A stretch of DNA of 64,000 nucleotides. Source: Bordetella sp. BOR01. Its GTDB lineage: Bacteria > Pseudomonadota > Gammaproteobacteria > Burkholderiales > Burkholderiaceae_B. Below are positions 49,090-56,996 of the stretch, piece after piece (position 1 is the first letter of the stretch; each line of letters begins with the position of its first letter). Where the stretch lies: contig NZ_JAHUWT010000001.1 of assembly GCF_019218885.1 (NCBI RefSeq), positions 1,488,001 through 1,552,000 on the forward strand, written 5' to 3'. The position numbers were made by a program, and so were the translations under genes. The notes below the pieces were generated by a model. The model was not told the DNA's origin and searched no databases. It saw only the letters and a program-made list of their open reading frames with translations.

Positions 49090-49848
49090 GTGTTTTCTCC
49101 TGATCTACTGGCCGGGCGCGTGGCCCTGGTCACCGGTGGCGCCGGCGGCATCGGCCGGGCGGTGGTCGCCGCCATGGCGGCGTGCGGCGCGCGCGTGGTG
49201 GCGGCCGACCTGAAAGCGCCAGACACGGCGCAGATGGCGGCCGTCGAATTCGTGCAACTGGACGTGACGCAGGCAGGGCAGGTGGCGGATTGCGTCAAGG
49301 GTGTCGTGGCGCGCCATGGCCGCCTGGATATCCTGGTCAACGTGGCCGGCATCGTGTCGATGGGCAACGCCGCCGACCTGGCCGAAGCCGAATGGGACCG
49401 CGTCCTGGCGATCAATTTGAAAGGCACTTTCCTGTGCTGCCAGGCGGTGATGCCTGTCATGAAGGCGGCCGGCTTCGGGCGCATCGTCAACATGGGTTCG
49501 GTGCTGGGCAAGAACGGCGGCAATCCGCGCCCCTGGCTCGATCCGGCCGAGCAGGCGCGCGCCAGCAATGTGGCCTACGGCGTGTCGAAGGCAGGCATCG
49601 GCGCCATCACTGCTTTTCTGGCCAAGGAAGTCGCGGCCCATGGCGTCACGGTCAATACGGTGGCACCGGGCCCGGTGGCCTCCGAGATGACCACGAATTT
49701 CCCCACGGCCCTGCGCGATCTCATTCCGGTGGGCCGCATGGGGCAGGCCGAAGAAATCGCTTCGGCCGTGCTGTTCCTGGCATCGCCCCAGTCTTCGTTC
49801 ATTACCGGCGAGACGCTGGACGTGAACGGCGGGCTGTGGACCGATTGA
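49090..49848 (+). CDS. Short-chain dehydrogenase/reductase
   Basis: A 252-residue classical SDR. It begins at a GTG codon with AAGGAG 8 bases upstream and the reading MFSPDLLAGRVALVTGGAGG. The catalytic set is Ser137 (VNMGS), Tyr163 and Lys167 (YGVSK). The C-terminal SFITGETLDVNGGLW is typical of the FabG-like branch. It follows the FAD dehydrogenase by 24 bp and probably acts on the product of that enzyme. Confidence 0.92.
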   Translation: MFSPDLLAGRVALVTGGAGGIGRAVVAAMAACGARVVAADLKAPDTAQMAAVEFVQLDVTQAGQVADCVKGVVARHGRLDILVNVAGIVSMGNAADLAEAEWDRVLAINLKGTFLCCQAVMPVMKAAGFGRIVNMGSVLGKNGGNPRPWLDPAEQARASNVAYGVSKAGIGAITAFLAKEVAAHGVTVNTVAPGPVASEMTTNFPTALRDLIPVGRMGQAEEIASAVLFLASPQSSFITGETLDVNGGLWTD

Positions 49849-49894
49849 ATTTTCCTTCAACCATTTTTCTTCAACCTTTAGCGAGAATCTGACT

Positions 49895-50488
49895 ATGCAG
49901 AAACAACGTGCGATTTACCTGGTGCTGGACATGCAGAACGATCTGGTCCACGACGATGGCCCCAACGGCAAGGGCCCGCTGGGCCAGCAGGTGCGCGAAC
50001 GCCAACTGATCGGCAAGACGGCTGCCGCCATCAAGCGCGCCCGCGAGGCGGGCATTCTGGTGGGCTTTGTACGGGTCGGTTTCTCGGCCGGATATCCCGA
50101 GTGCCCGGCCGGTTCGCAGGTGTTCTCGGCAGCACCCCAGCATGGCTTGTTCAAGCTGGGTGGTTGGGGCACCGAGATCCATCCCGAGCTTGAGCAGCGT
50201 GAAGGCGATATCCAGGTGGTGAAGCACCGCGTCAGCCCGTTTTATTCGACCACGCTGGAAGCGCAGTTGCGTGCCCAGAACGTGTCGCGCATCTACTGCG
50301 CGGGGGTGTCGACGCAGGCCGTGGTGCAGGCCACTGTGCGCGATGCCCACGATCGCGACTATGAAGTGATATTGCTGGAAGACCTGTGCGCCGCGCACAG
50401 TGCCGAAGAGCATGGCAATTCGGTGCAAAGCATCGGCCGCTTCTGCAAGACCGAGACGTCCGACACGGTGGCGTTCGCCCACCCCTGA
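49895..50488 (+). CDS. Isochorismatase-like hydrolase lacking the catalytic Cys
   Basis: A 197-residue protein of the isochorismatase/cysteine hydrolase fold. The conserved Asp12 (VLDMQNDLVH) and Lys110 (VVKHRVSPFYST) are in place. The segment that normally carries the nucleophilic Cys reads AGVSTQAVVQATVRDAHDRD: by alignment with G-x-x-T-x-x-C-V the Cys is replaced by Val143. A Cys lies nearby at 135. True isochorismatases such as EntB also lack Cys at this place. The protein may therefore act on an enol ether or pyruvyl-type substrate rather than an amide. It lies 46 bp after the SDR gene. Confidence 0.82.
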   Translation: MQKQRAIYLVLDMQNDLVHDDGPNGKGPLGQQVRERQLIGKTAAAIKRAREAGILVGFVRVGFSAGYPECPAGSQVFSAAPQHGLFKLGGWGTEIHPELEQREGDIQVVKHRVSPFYSTTLEAQLRAQNVSRIYCAGVSTQAVVQATVRDAHDRDYEVILLEDLCAAHSAEEHGNSVQSIGRFCKTETSDTVAFAHP

Positions 50489-50587
50489 TTCCACCCGGCC
50501 GCCAATAGGCCAGGCAAGCACGGCGCGCGCGGCATCCGCCCAGGATGGCCGCGCCGACCGAATGATTCAAAAGCGAGGAGACCCGGC

Positions 50588-51574
50588 ATGTTGAAATCAC
50601 TATTCGCAGGCAGGAGGCGGCCCATGGCCCTGATGCTTGCCGCCGCGATCATGGGCGCGGGCGCCAATGCCTGGGCTGCCTATCCCGACCGCCCCATCAA
50701 GATGGTGGTGCCCTACAACGCCGGCGGCGGCACCGATGTGCTGACGCGCGCGGTGGCCAACGGCGCCGGCAAGATACTGAAGCAGTCCATCATTGTCGAG
50801 AACCGCCCCGGCGCCAGCGGCATGATCGGTTCCAGCCTGGTGGCGCGCGCCGAACCCGACGGCTACACCCTGGAAATGACGGCCGCCGATACGCACACCA
50901 TCAATCCGCACGTCTACCGCGATATCTCGTACGACGCGCGCAAGGATTTCGCGCCGGTCGTCCAGGTGGGCTACCTGCCGTACGCGATGGTGGTCAGCAC
51001 GCAGTTGCCGGTAAAAAGCATCCAGGATTTCATTGCCCTGGCGAAGAAAGAGCCAGGCAAGCTGACGTACGCATCTTGGGGCGTGGGCAGTTCCAGCCAG
51101 GTGGCCATGGAAATGCTGAACGTCAGCCAGGGCCTGAACGTGCTGCACGTGCCGTTTACCGGTGCGGCGCCGGCCATGCAGGCCTTGATGGCGGGGCAGG
51201 TCGATGCGCTGTTCGTGCCGCTGAGCCTGGCCAAGCCCAGCGCGGACGCCGGCAAGGTGCGCATGATGGGCCTGGGCGCGCCCAAGCGCTTCGGTGGCGC
51301 GCCCGATGTGCCCACGCTGCTCGAGCAGGGCGTGGACGTGATCGCCGCACCCTGGATCGGTATCCTGGCTCCGGCCAAGACCCCGCAGGCCGCCATCGAT
51401 ACCATGGCCGATGCCGTGCTGAAGGCCGTCAAGACCCAGGCCGTGATCGATGCGCTGACTTCCGGCGGCCTGGAGATCAGCCCGCGCGACTCCAAGGCCT
51501 TTGGCGAGTTCCTGGTGCACGACTACAAGCTGTGGGGCGACACTGTCAAAGCGGCTAATATCAAGGCTGAATAA
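50588..51574 (+). CDS. Bug/TctC-family periplasmic solute-binding receptor
   Basis: A 328-residue receptor. The signal peptide has a long basic start (MLKSLFAGRRRPMALMLAAA) and is cut near ANAWA. The ligand loop is YPDRPIKMVVPYNAGGGTDV, then NRPGASGMIG and EPDGYTLEMT. GCGAGGAGA precedes the ATG. It follows the isochorismatase-like gene by 99 bp and is followed by the IclR gene, so it should be the uptake receptor of this cluster. Confidence 0.9.
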   Translation: MLKSLFAGRRRPMALMLAAAIMGAGANAWAAYPDRPIKMVVPYNAGGGTDVLTRAVANGAGKILKQSIIVENRPGASGMIGSSLVARAEPDGYTLEMTAADTHTINPHVYRDISYDARKDFAPVVQVGYLPYAMVVSTQLPVKSIQDFIALAKKEPGKLTYASWGVGSSSQVAMEMLNVSQGLNVLHVPFTGAAPAMQALMAGQVDALFVPLSLAKPSADAGKVRMMGLGAPKRFGGAPDVPTLLEQGVDVIAAPWIGILAPAKTPQAAIDTMADAVLKAVKTQAVIDALTSGGLEISPRDSKAFGEFLVHDYKLWGDTVKAANIKAE

Positions 51575-51644
51575 CCCGGCGTACGCGACGGGCCGGCGCA
51601 CCTCGCGGGGTGCGCTGCTTTACGTTGACGTTGCTGCCACTTCG

Positions 51645-52463
51645 ATGCCCATGCTCCAGAACGACACCCCCGCCAAGACCGAAGAGACGACCCGTTCGCC
51701 CCTGCGCACGGTCCAGATCCTGCATGAACTGGCATTGAACCCCGCCGGCGTCTCGCTGGCCGACCTGAGCGTGCGCCTCGAACTGCCCAAGACCAGCCTG
51801 TTCCGGCTGCTGAAGACCCTTGAGACCGGCAGCTACGTAAGCGCGCGCAACGCCACGTATACGCTGGGCACGGCCGCATTGAAGCTGGGCGCGGCCATCG
51901 TGCGCAACCGCCAGTTTCCCAACTGCGCGCGGCCGGTCATGCATGCCATATCCGAACGCTGCGGCGAGACCATCATCCTGGGCACGCCGGCCGACAACCG
52001 CCACCAGGTGGTCTACGCCGAAGTCATCGATGCCACCAATCCGTTGCGCTTCATCAGCAAGGCCGGCAGCACCAATCCGTTGTACGGGTCGGCCAGCGGC
52101 CAGGTCATCCTGGCTTATATGGACTCCAACGAACTGGCGGCCTATCTGAAGGCCGTGAAGCTGGTCAAGCATGCGCCCGGCACCATCGACACCGTGGCCG
52201 AGCTCAAGCGCCGGCTCGACGAAGTCCGGGCCACGGGCGTGTCGTTCAGCCTGGAGGGCCTGGTCGAAGGGGTGTTCTCGGTGGCGGCGCCGGTCATCGA
52301 TGCAAACGGCATCGTGGCGGCCGGCCTGTCGATTTCGGCGCCCAGTTCGCGCGGGCTGAAAATGAAGCACAAGTTCAAGGCGCTGGCGCTGGAAGGCGGC
52401 GAAGAAATCTCGCGGCTGCTGGGGTATGCCGGCGCCTATCCCTTGCCCGGCCCGCAGGCCTGA
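51645..52463 (+). CDS. IclR-family transcriptional regulator
   Basis: A 272-residue IclR regulator. The winged HTH is at about residues 20-80 (SPLRTVQILHELALNPAGVS, LPKTSLFRLLKTLETG). The effector domain has NPLYGSASGQVILAYMDSNE and, late, VFSVAAPVIDANGIVAAGLS. It is in the same direction as, and behind, the FAD dehydrogenase/SDR/isochorismatase/Bug genes, and is the obvious candidate to bind the nested palindrome at 47575-47611. A start at 51651 (next ATG) is equally possible. Confidence 0.9.
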   Translation: MPMLQNDTPAKTEETTRSPLRTVQILHELALNPAGVSLADLSVRLELPKTSLFRLLKTLETGSYVSARNATYTLGTAALKLGAAIVRNRQFPNCARPVMHAISERCGETIILGTPADNRHQVVYAEVIDATNPLRFISKAGSTNPLYGSASGQVILAYMDSNELAAYLKAVKLVKHAPGTIDTVAELKRRLDEVRATGVSFSLEGLVEGVFSVAAPVIDANGIVAAGLSISAPSSRGLKMKHKFKALALEGGEEISRLLGYAGAYPLPGPQA

Positions 52464-52488
52464 GGCGGGCGCCGGCCCCTGATGCTTA

Positions 52489-53271
52489 TCAGGCCAGATC
52501 CAGCGTGGCCACCACCGGCGTGTGGTCCGACGGCTGCTCGTTGGCGCGCGGTTCTTTGTCGATGACGCAGGCCACGCAGCGCTGGGCCAGCGGCTGCGAC
52601 AGCAGGATATGGTCGATGCGCAGCCCGGCATTGCGGCGGAACGCGAACATGCGGTAATCCCACCAACTGAACGACTTCTCGGGCTGATCGAACAGGCGGA
52701 ACGAGTCGGTCAGGCCCAGCTCGAGCAGGGCCCGGAACGCCACGCGCTCGGGTTCGGACACCAGCACCTGGCCCACCCATTTGGCGGGGTTGTGCACGTC
52801 CTCGTCGGCGGGCGCCACGTTGTAGTCGCCCAGCAAGGCCAGCCGGGGGTATGACTTCATTTCCTCGGCCAGCCAGCCATGCAGTTGGCGGAACCAGTCC
52901 AGCTTGTACACGTACTTGTCGGAATCCAGGGCCTGGCCGTTGGGGCAATAGGCGCAGATGACCCGCACGTCGCCGGCAGGCGAGGGCAGCGTGACAGCCA
53001 GCAGGCGCTGCTGCGGGTCGTCCATGCCGGGGATGTTGCGCACCATGGCCGAGCCCGGTTCGCGCGACAGGATGGCCACGCCGTTATAGGTTTTCTGGCC
53101 AGCCCAGACAGCGTGGTAACCCATCTGCGTGAAAGCCTCGAGCGGGAACTTGTCGTCGGTAAGTTTCAGCTCTTGCAGGCAGAGCGCATCCACGGGATTG
53201 GCGGCCAGCCAGTCCAGGACTTGCGGCAGGCGCACTTTCAGGGAATTGATGTTCCAGGTGGCGAGTTTCAT
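52489..53271 (-). CDS. xthA: Exodeoxyribonuclease III (AP endonuclease)
   Basis: A 260-residue EEP-fold nuclease that incises abasic sites and degrades one strand of duplex DNA. Hallmarks are MKLATWNINSLKVRLPQVLD, the metal-ligand Glu in CLQELKL, LGDYNVAPADEDVHNP, WWDYRMFAFRRNAGLRIDHI (given as WWDYRMF and LRIDHIL) and the closing SDHTPVVATLDLA. Length and order fit XthA of beta-proteobacteria. It is convergent with the IclR gene, with a small CCTGAT/ATCAGG hairpin at the junction (52478-52493). Confidence 0.95.
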   Translation of the reverse strand: MKLATWNINSLKVRLPQVLDWLAANPVDALCLQELKLTDDKFPLEAFTQMGYHAVWAGQKTYNGVAILSREPGSAMVRNIPGMDDPQQRLLAVTLPSPAGDVRVICAYCPNGQALDSDKYVYKLDWFRQLHGWLAEEMKSYPRLALLGDYNVAPADEDVHNPAKWVGQVLVSEPERVAFRALLELGLTDSFRLFDQPEKSFSWWDYRMFAFRRNAGLRIDHILLSQPLAQRCVACVIDKEPRANEQPSDHTPVVATLDLA

Positions 53272-53389
53272 GTGCCGGGCAGGGCCTTTATTTGTACGGG
53301 TTCCCGGGCGGTTGGCGCAGAATCAGGCCGGCTGGCTACTTATCTGGCTGCTCATTGCCCATGCGGTTGGCCTCGGCAGCGTGCCGCCG

Positions 53390-53560
53390 GGGTAGGCCAG
53401 ATGATACCGCGCCATACGCCGCTTTCTTCTTGCTGCTCGACCAGCGCGTGCACGCTGGCGGCGGTGATCCGGCCGGCGTCGCCGATGTGGACCCTACTCG
53501 AGGTCGCCGTGCTTGACCAGCCAATAGACCATGGTGCGCGACAGGCCGAGAGATGACAGC
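53390..53560 (-). pseudogene. Excisionase/HTH_17-like remnant, truncated and frameshifted
   Basis: Reading the minus strand from 53562, a stop-bounded piece gives LGLSRTMVYWLVKHGDLE and then TAG at 53494-53496. A shift of one base continues as VHIGDAGRITAASVHALVEQ and further. Joined, the two pieces match the excisionase-like HTH pattern (L-G-x-S-R-x-x-V-Y-x-L-x-K-x-G-x-L, then V-x-I-G-x-x-x-R-I-T-x-A-S-V). The front part of the helix-turn-helix is missing, as a stop codon precedes it. It is the only trace of mobile DNA in the window; the rest of 53272-53590 holds nothing recognisable. Confidence 0.5.
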
Positions 53561-53591
53561 CCGATTTATCCGCCCCAGGGCCCGCGCGAAT

Positions 53592-53861
53592 TCAACCCAG
53601 CTGCTGTACGAGTCGCGCTTCGATCGCCCGCTTCAACCTATCCAACGTTTCAGCGGAATTGGGATCCTCCACGTCGATCAGCACGTCGGTCCAGTTGTCG
53701 ACTGGTCCCGCACCGACTTGTTGGAAGAAGGGGGATTCTGAATCTATAGCCCAAACCGGGATGCTGTTGCCATCGTCGACTCGATCTTTGACCGCCCCAA
53801 CATACTTCACTTTCCGGAAATCTCCAGTTGGAATCTGGCTTTCCGTAATTATTCGCTGCAT
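53592..53861 (-). CDS. Hypothetical protein (89 aa)
   Basis: An 89-residue acidic protein starting MQRIITESQIPTGDFRKVKY and ending LKRAIEARLVQQLG. It looks like a small alpha/beta protein: a beta-rich first half (VGAVKDRVDDGNSIPVWAID), then a DVLIDVEDPNSAETLDRLK helix. No signal, membrane segment or cysteines are visible. The start is placed at the ATG at 53861. I do not recognise the family. It lies beside the HTH remnant and may be part of the same decayed insertion, or simply an orphan gene. Confidence 0.5.
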   Translation of the reverse strand: MQRIITESQIPTGDFRKVKYVGAVKDRVDDGNSIPVWAIDSESPFFQQVGAGPVDNWTDVLIDVEDPNSAETLDRLKRAIEARLVQQLG

Positions 53862-53928
53862 AGTCGACTCCGGCGGGACTGATTGGCCGATGTTACTCCA
53901 CAGACGAAGCAGGGCGGCGCCGCCCCGG

Positions 53929-54825
53929 TCAGCCGGCCCGCGCGCCAGCCCCCACCGCCTGTTTGCGCAACAGTGCCGCAAAGGCCCGGCCCGGCCGGGT
54001 TTGCGGCAGATCGGGGTTGAACAGCAGGCCGGGCGTACGCATGGGCGTGGGGCTTTCCATGGGAATCATGCGCAGCGCCGGGTTGGGCGTGATGGCGCTG
54101 GCGGCGGCTATACAGCCCACGGGCAGGCGCGCCACCATGCCCAGCATGGCGGCGATGGTGTTGGTTTCGGCCACCACGCTGGGTTCGGCGCCGGCCGCCG
54201 CGAAGCATTCATCCAGCAGGCGCCGCGTGGAAAAGCTGGTTGGCAGCAGCACCAGGGGCTCGCGGTGCAGTTCGATCATGCGGATGCGCTTGCGTCCGGC
54301 AAGCGGGTGCGACGCCGACACCACCAATATCAGCTCTTCGTTGAACAGCGGCTCGAACTGCAGGCCGCTGGTCGACTCGGGCCGGTAAGCCACGCCCAGG
54401 TCCAGCTTGCCGGCTTCGAGCCGGGCGGCGATGGCGTCGGCCGCCAGTTCTTCGATGACGACTTTCATGGTGGGGTTGTGCTGCAGGAAGCGCGCCACGC
54501 AGTCGGGAATGAAGCTCTGGTTGAATGTGTGGGTCGTGCCCACGCGCAGTTCGCCAGTCATCGAGGCGGCGCTTTGCTTCAGTTCGCTCAGGCCCTGGTC
54601 GATTTCGCGCAGGGCGCGCGCCGCGTAGGCCAGGAAGGTCTCGCCGGCGGCGGTGATGACCACGCGCTTGCCCACCCGGTCGAACAGGCGCTGGCCGATC
54701 TCTTCTTCCAACTGGCGAATCTGGTGCGACAGCGTGGACTGCGTGACGTGCACCCGTTCGGCGGCGCGGGTGAAGTTCAGCGAGCCCGCCAGGGCAATGA
54801 AATACCGCAGGTGCCGCAATTCCAT
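53929..54825 (-). CDS. LysR-family transcriptional regulator (CynR-like)
   Basis: A 298-residue LysR regulator. It opens MELRHLRYFIALAGSLNFTR with QSTLSHQIRQLEEEIGQRLF, the CynR/CbbR type of HTH. The effector domain, about residues 90-290, has LRVGTTHTFNQSFIPDCV. It is divergent from the CoA-transferase/citryl-CoA lyase/Bug operon and 118 bp from it. A T-N11-A-type palindrome, ATCAT-N11-ATGAT, lies between them. Confidence 0.92.
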   Translation of the reverse strand: MELRHLRYFIALAGSLNFTRAAERVHVTQSTLSHQIRQLEEEIGQRLFDRVGKRVVITAAGETFLAYAARALREIDQGLSELKQSAASMTGELRVGTTHTFNQSFIPDCVARFLQHNPTMKVVIEELAADAIAARLEAGKLDLGVAYRPESTSGLQFEPLFNEELILVVSASHPLAGRKRIRMIELHREPLVLLPTSFSTRRLLDECFAAAGAEPSVVAETNTIAAMLGMVARLPVGCIAAASAITPNPALRMIPMESPTPMRTPGLLFNPDLPQTRPGRAFAALLRKQAVGAGARAG

Positions 54826-54839
54826 GGGATTCCGCCTAA

Positions 54840-54860
54840 ATCATCGATGACATCAATGAT
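54840..54860. promoter_or_regulatory. LysR-type operator, ATCAT-N11-ATGAT
   Basis: ATCAT (54840-54844), 11 bases, ATGAT (54856-54860): a perfect dyad of the T-N11-A type used by LysR regulators. It lies 14 bases upstream of the LysR ATG. A weaker related ATCATTTTCATCATTTGATG follows at about 54875-54894, closer to the CoA-transferase gene, as expected for an activation site. Confidence 0.7.
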
Positions 54861-54943
54861 AATCGACGAAATTTATCATTTTCATCATTTGATGGGGCTG
54901 GCTAGTCTTACGGCAGCACAAGACACTGCAGTAAGGAGCTCCC

Positions 54944-56086
54944 ATGGGAAAAGTACTGGATGGCATCCGGGTCATCGAGCAGGGCACGTTCATTACAGGG
55001 CCAGCCGCAGGCATGTTGCTGGCCGACCTGGGCGCCGACGTGATCAAGGTCGAGCAGCCCGGCACCGGCGACCCGTTCCGGGCCTTCAAGGGCGGCCTGT
55101 ACAGCCCCCACTACCAGACCTACAACCGCAACAAGCGCAGTATCGAACTCGATGCCCGGGATCCGGACGACGCGCAGGTCTTCGACGCGCTGATCCAGGA
55201 TGCGGACGTGTACATCCAGAACTTCCGGCCCGGCACGGCCGAGCGCCTGGGGGCCGGCGAGGCGCGGCTGCGGGAATTGAACCCCCGGCTGGTGTACTGC
55301 GCGATCAGCGGTTTCGGCCAGACCGGGCCCGCAGCGGGCCGGCCCGCCTACGATACGGTCGCGCAGGCGGCCAGCGGTTTCCTGAACCTGCTGGTCAATC
55401 CGGCCAATCCGCGGGTGGTGGGGCCGGCCATCGCCGACTCGCTTACCGGGTTTTACGCCGCCTACGGCATCCTGGGCGCGCTGGTCGAGCGCGCCCGCAC
55501 CGGGCAGGGGCGGCGGGTGGAAGTATCCATGCTGGAAGCCATGTGCCACTTCAACCTGGATGCCTTCACGCACTTCCTGTCCGAAGGCGAGGTCATGGGG
55601 CCTTACAGCCGCCCCAGCGTGTCGCAGTCGTACACGCTGCGCTGTGCCGATGACAAGTGGATCGCGCTGCATATGTCGTCGCCCGAAAAATTCTGGCGCG
55701 GCCTAGCCGAAGCCATCGAACAGCCGGGCATTTTCGATGACGCCCGCTTTGCCACGCGCGAGAGCCGCATTGCCCACCAGGAACAATTGATCGAGCTGTT
55801 GGGCGGGGTGTTCGCCATGCGCCCGCGCGCTGCCTGGTGCGTCCGCCTGCAAGAACGCGATGTGCCTCACGCGCCCATGTATGACACCCAAGAGGCCCTG
55901 CAAGATCCGCAGGCGCGCCACCTGCAAATCGAGATCGAGGGCGTGCATCCGCAGCGCGGCCCCTGGAAGACCGTGCGTTCGCCCGTTACGTTCGACGGCC
56001 AGCGCCCTACACAGGTGCGCCCGCCGCCGGTCCTGGGCGAGCACAACGACGAGATCCGCGCGGCATTGCGCAACGGCCGGGCGTGA
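54944..56086 (+). CDS. Class III (CaiB/BaiF) CoA-transferase, probably citrate-type substrate
   Basis: A 380-residue enzyme of standard layout. It starts MGKVLDGIRVIEQGTFITGP with LADLGADVIKVEQPGTGDPF. NFRPGTAERLGAG and GFGQTGPAAGRPAYDTVAQA follow, with the catalytic Asp137. GTAAGGAGC precedes the ATG. The next gene, 37 bp on, is a citryl-CoA lyase-like protein, so the acid activated is likely citrate or a structurally similar hydroxyacid. It is divergent from a LysR gene. Confidence 0.88.
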   Translation: MGKVLDGIRVIEQGTFITGPAAGMLLADLGADVIKVEQPGTGDPFRAFKGGLYSPHYQTYNRNKRSIELDARDPDDAQVFDALIQDADVYIQNFRPGTAERLGAGEARLRELNPRLVYCAISGFGQTGPAAGRPAYDTVAQAASGFLNLLVNPANPRVVGPAIADSLTGFYAAYGILGALVERARTGQGRRVEVSMLEAMCHFNLDAFTHFLSEGEVMGPYSRPSVSQSYTLRCADDKWIALHMSSPEKFWRGLAEAIEQPGIFDDARFATRESRIAHQEQLIELLGGVFAMRPRAAWCVRLQERDVPHAPMYDTQEALQDPQARHLQIEIEGVHPQRGPWKTVRSPVTFDGQRPTQVRPPPVLGEHNDEIRAALRNGRA

Positions 56087-56123
56087 GCGCCATGCCGACT
56101 CATTCAACGACAAAGGACTTCTC

Positions 56124-56933
56124 ATGAAAATCGGCAAGGAAACCGTGCCTCGCACGTCGATCTGCACGTCCGACGAACACACCATCGTGGTGCGTGGCGC
56201 CGACCTGTGCCAGGACCTGATCGGCAAGATGGACTTTGGCGACTACTTCTACTTGCTGGTTACCGGGCGCCGTCCGGACGCGGCCGCCAGCGCGGTACTG
56301 AACGCCACGCTGGTGGCTATTGCCGAGCACGGGCTGGTGCCCAGCGTGCAGGCCAGCCGCATGACGCTCGCCGCCGCGCCCGATGCGCTGCAAGGCGCCG
56401 TGGCGGCGGGCATCCTGGGCTGCGGCTCGGTGATCCTGGGCGCGTCGGAAACGGCCGGGCGCCTGTTCCATGAAATCGAGGCGCGCGCGGGCCAGGGCGG
56501 CGATATCGCCGCGGCGGCGGGTGCGGTGGTGGGCGAATACCGCGCGGCGCGGCGTGCCATTCCCGGCTATGGGCATCCGCTGCACAAAGACCGCGATCCG
56601 CGTGTGGCGCGCCTGTTCGAAGTGGCGCGCGGCAGCGGGGCCGGCATGCAGTACGTGGCTATTGCCGAGGCCGTGGAGCAAGTGATTCCCGACCTCGTGG
56701 GCAAGGACCTGCGGCTCAATGTCTCGGCGGCGATCCCGGCCGTGCTGCTGGGCATCGGGTTTCCCTTGCCAGCGCTGAAAGGTGTGCCGATACTGGCGCG
56801 CGCGGCCGGCCTGATCGCCCACCTGACCGAAGAACAGGAAGCTCCCATAGGCTTCGCGCTGTCGTACCAGGCCACGCGCGAATTGCAGTACCAAGGTGAA
56901 GTACCCCCGGGGTTCGGGACGGCGCAGCCATAG
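56124..56933 (+). CDS. Citryl-CoA lyase (citrate synthase-fold)
   Basis: A 269-residue protein of the citrate-synthase superfamily, much shorter than a synthase (about 430 residues), as in stand-alone citryl-CoA lyases. The small-domain and active-site elements are GDYFYLLVTGRRPDAAA, ILGCGSVILGASETAGRLF and GYGHPLHKDRDPR with the catalytic His151. Such enzymes cleave citryl-CoA to acetyl-CoA and oxaloacetate, or act on an analogue. It follows the CoA-transferase by 37 bp and precedes a Bug receptor. The ATG at 56124 begins the conserved sequence (MKIGKETVPRTSICTSDEHT). Confidence 0.85.
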   Translation: MKIGKETVPRTSICTSDEHTIVVRGADLCQDLIGKMDFGDYFYLLVTGRRPDAAASAVLNATLVAIAEHGLVPSVQASRMTLAAAPDALQGAVAAGILGCGSVILGASETAGRLFHEIEARAGQGGDIAAAAGAVVGEYRAARRAIPGYGHPLHKDRDPRVARLFEVARGSGAGMQYVAIAEAVEQVIPDLVGKDLRLNVSAAIPAVLLGIGFPLPALKGVPILARAAGLIAHLTEEQEAPIGFALSYQATRELQYQGEVPPGFGTAQP

Positions 56934-56996
56934 CGCCGGCATACCCGGCGCGCCGCCGCGGTGCGCCGCATACATCAATCACAAGGAGAGACAACC

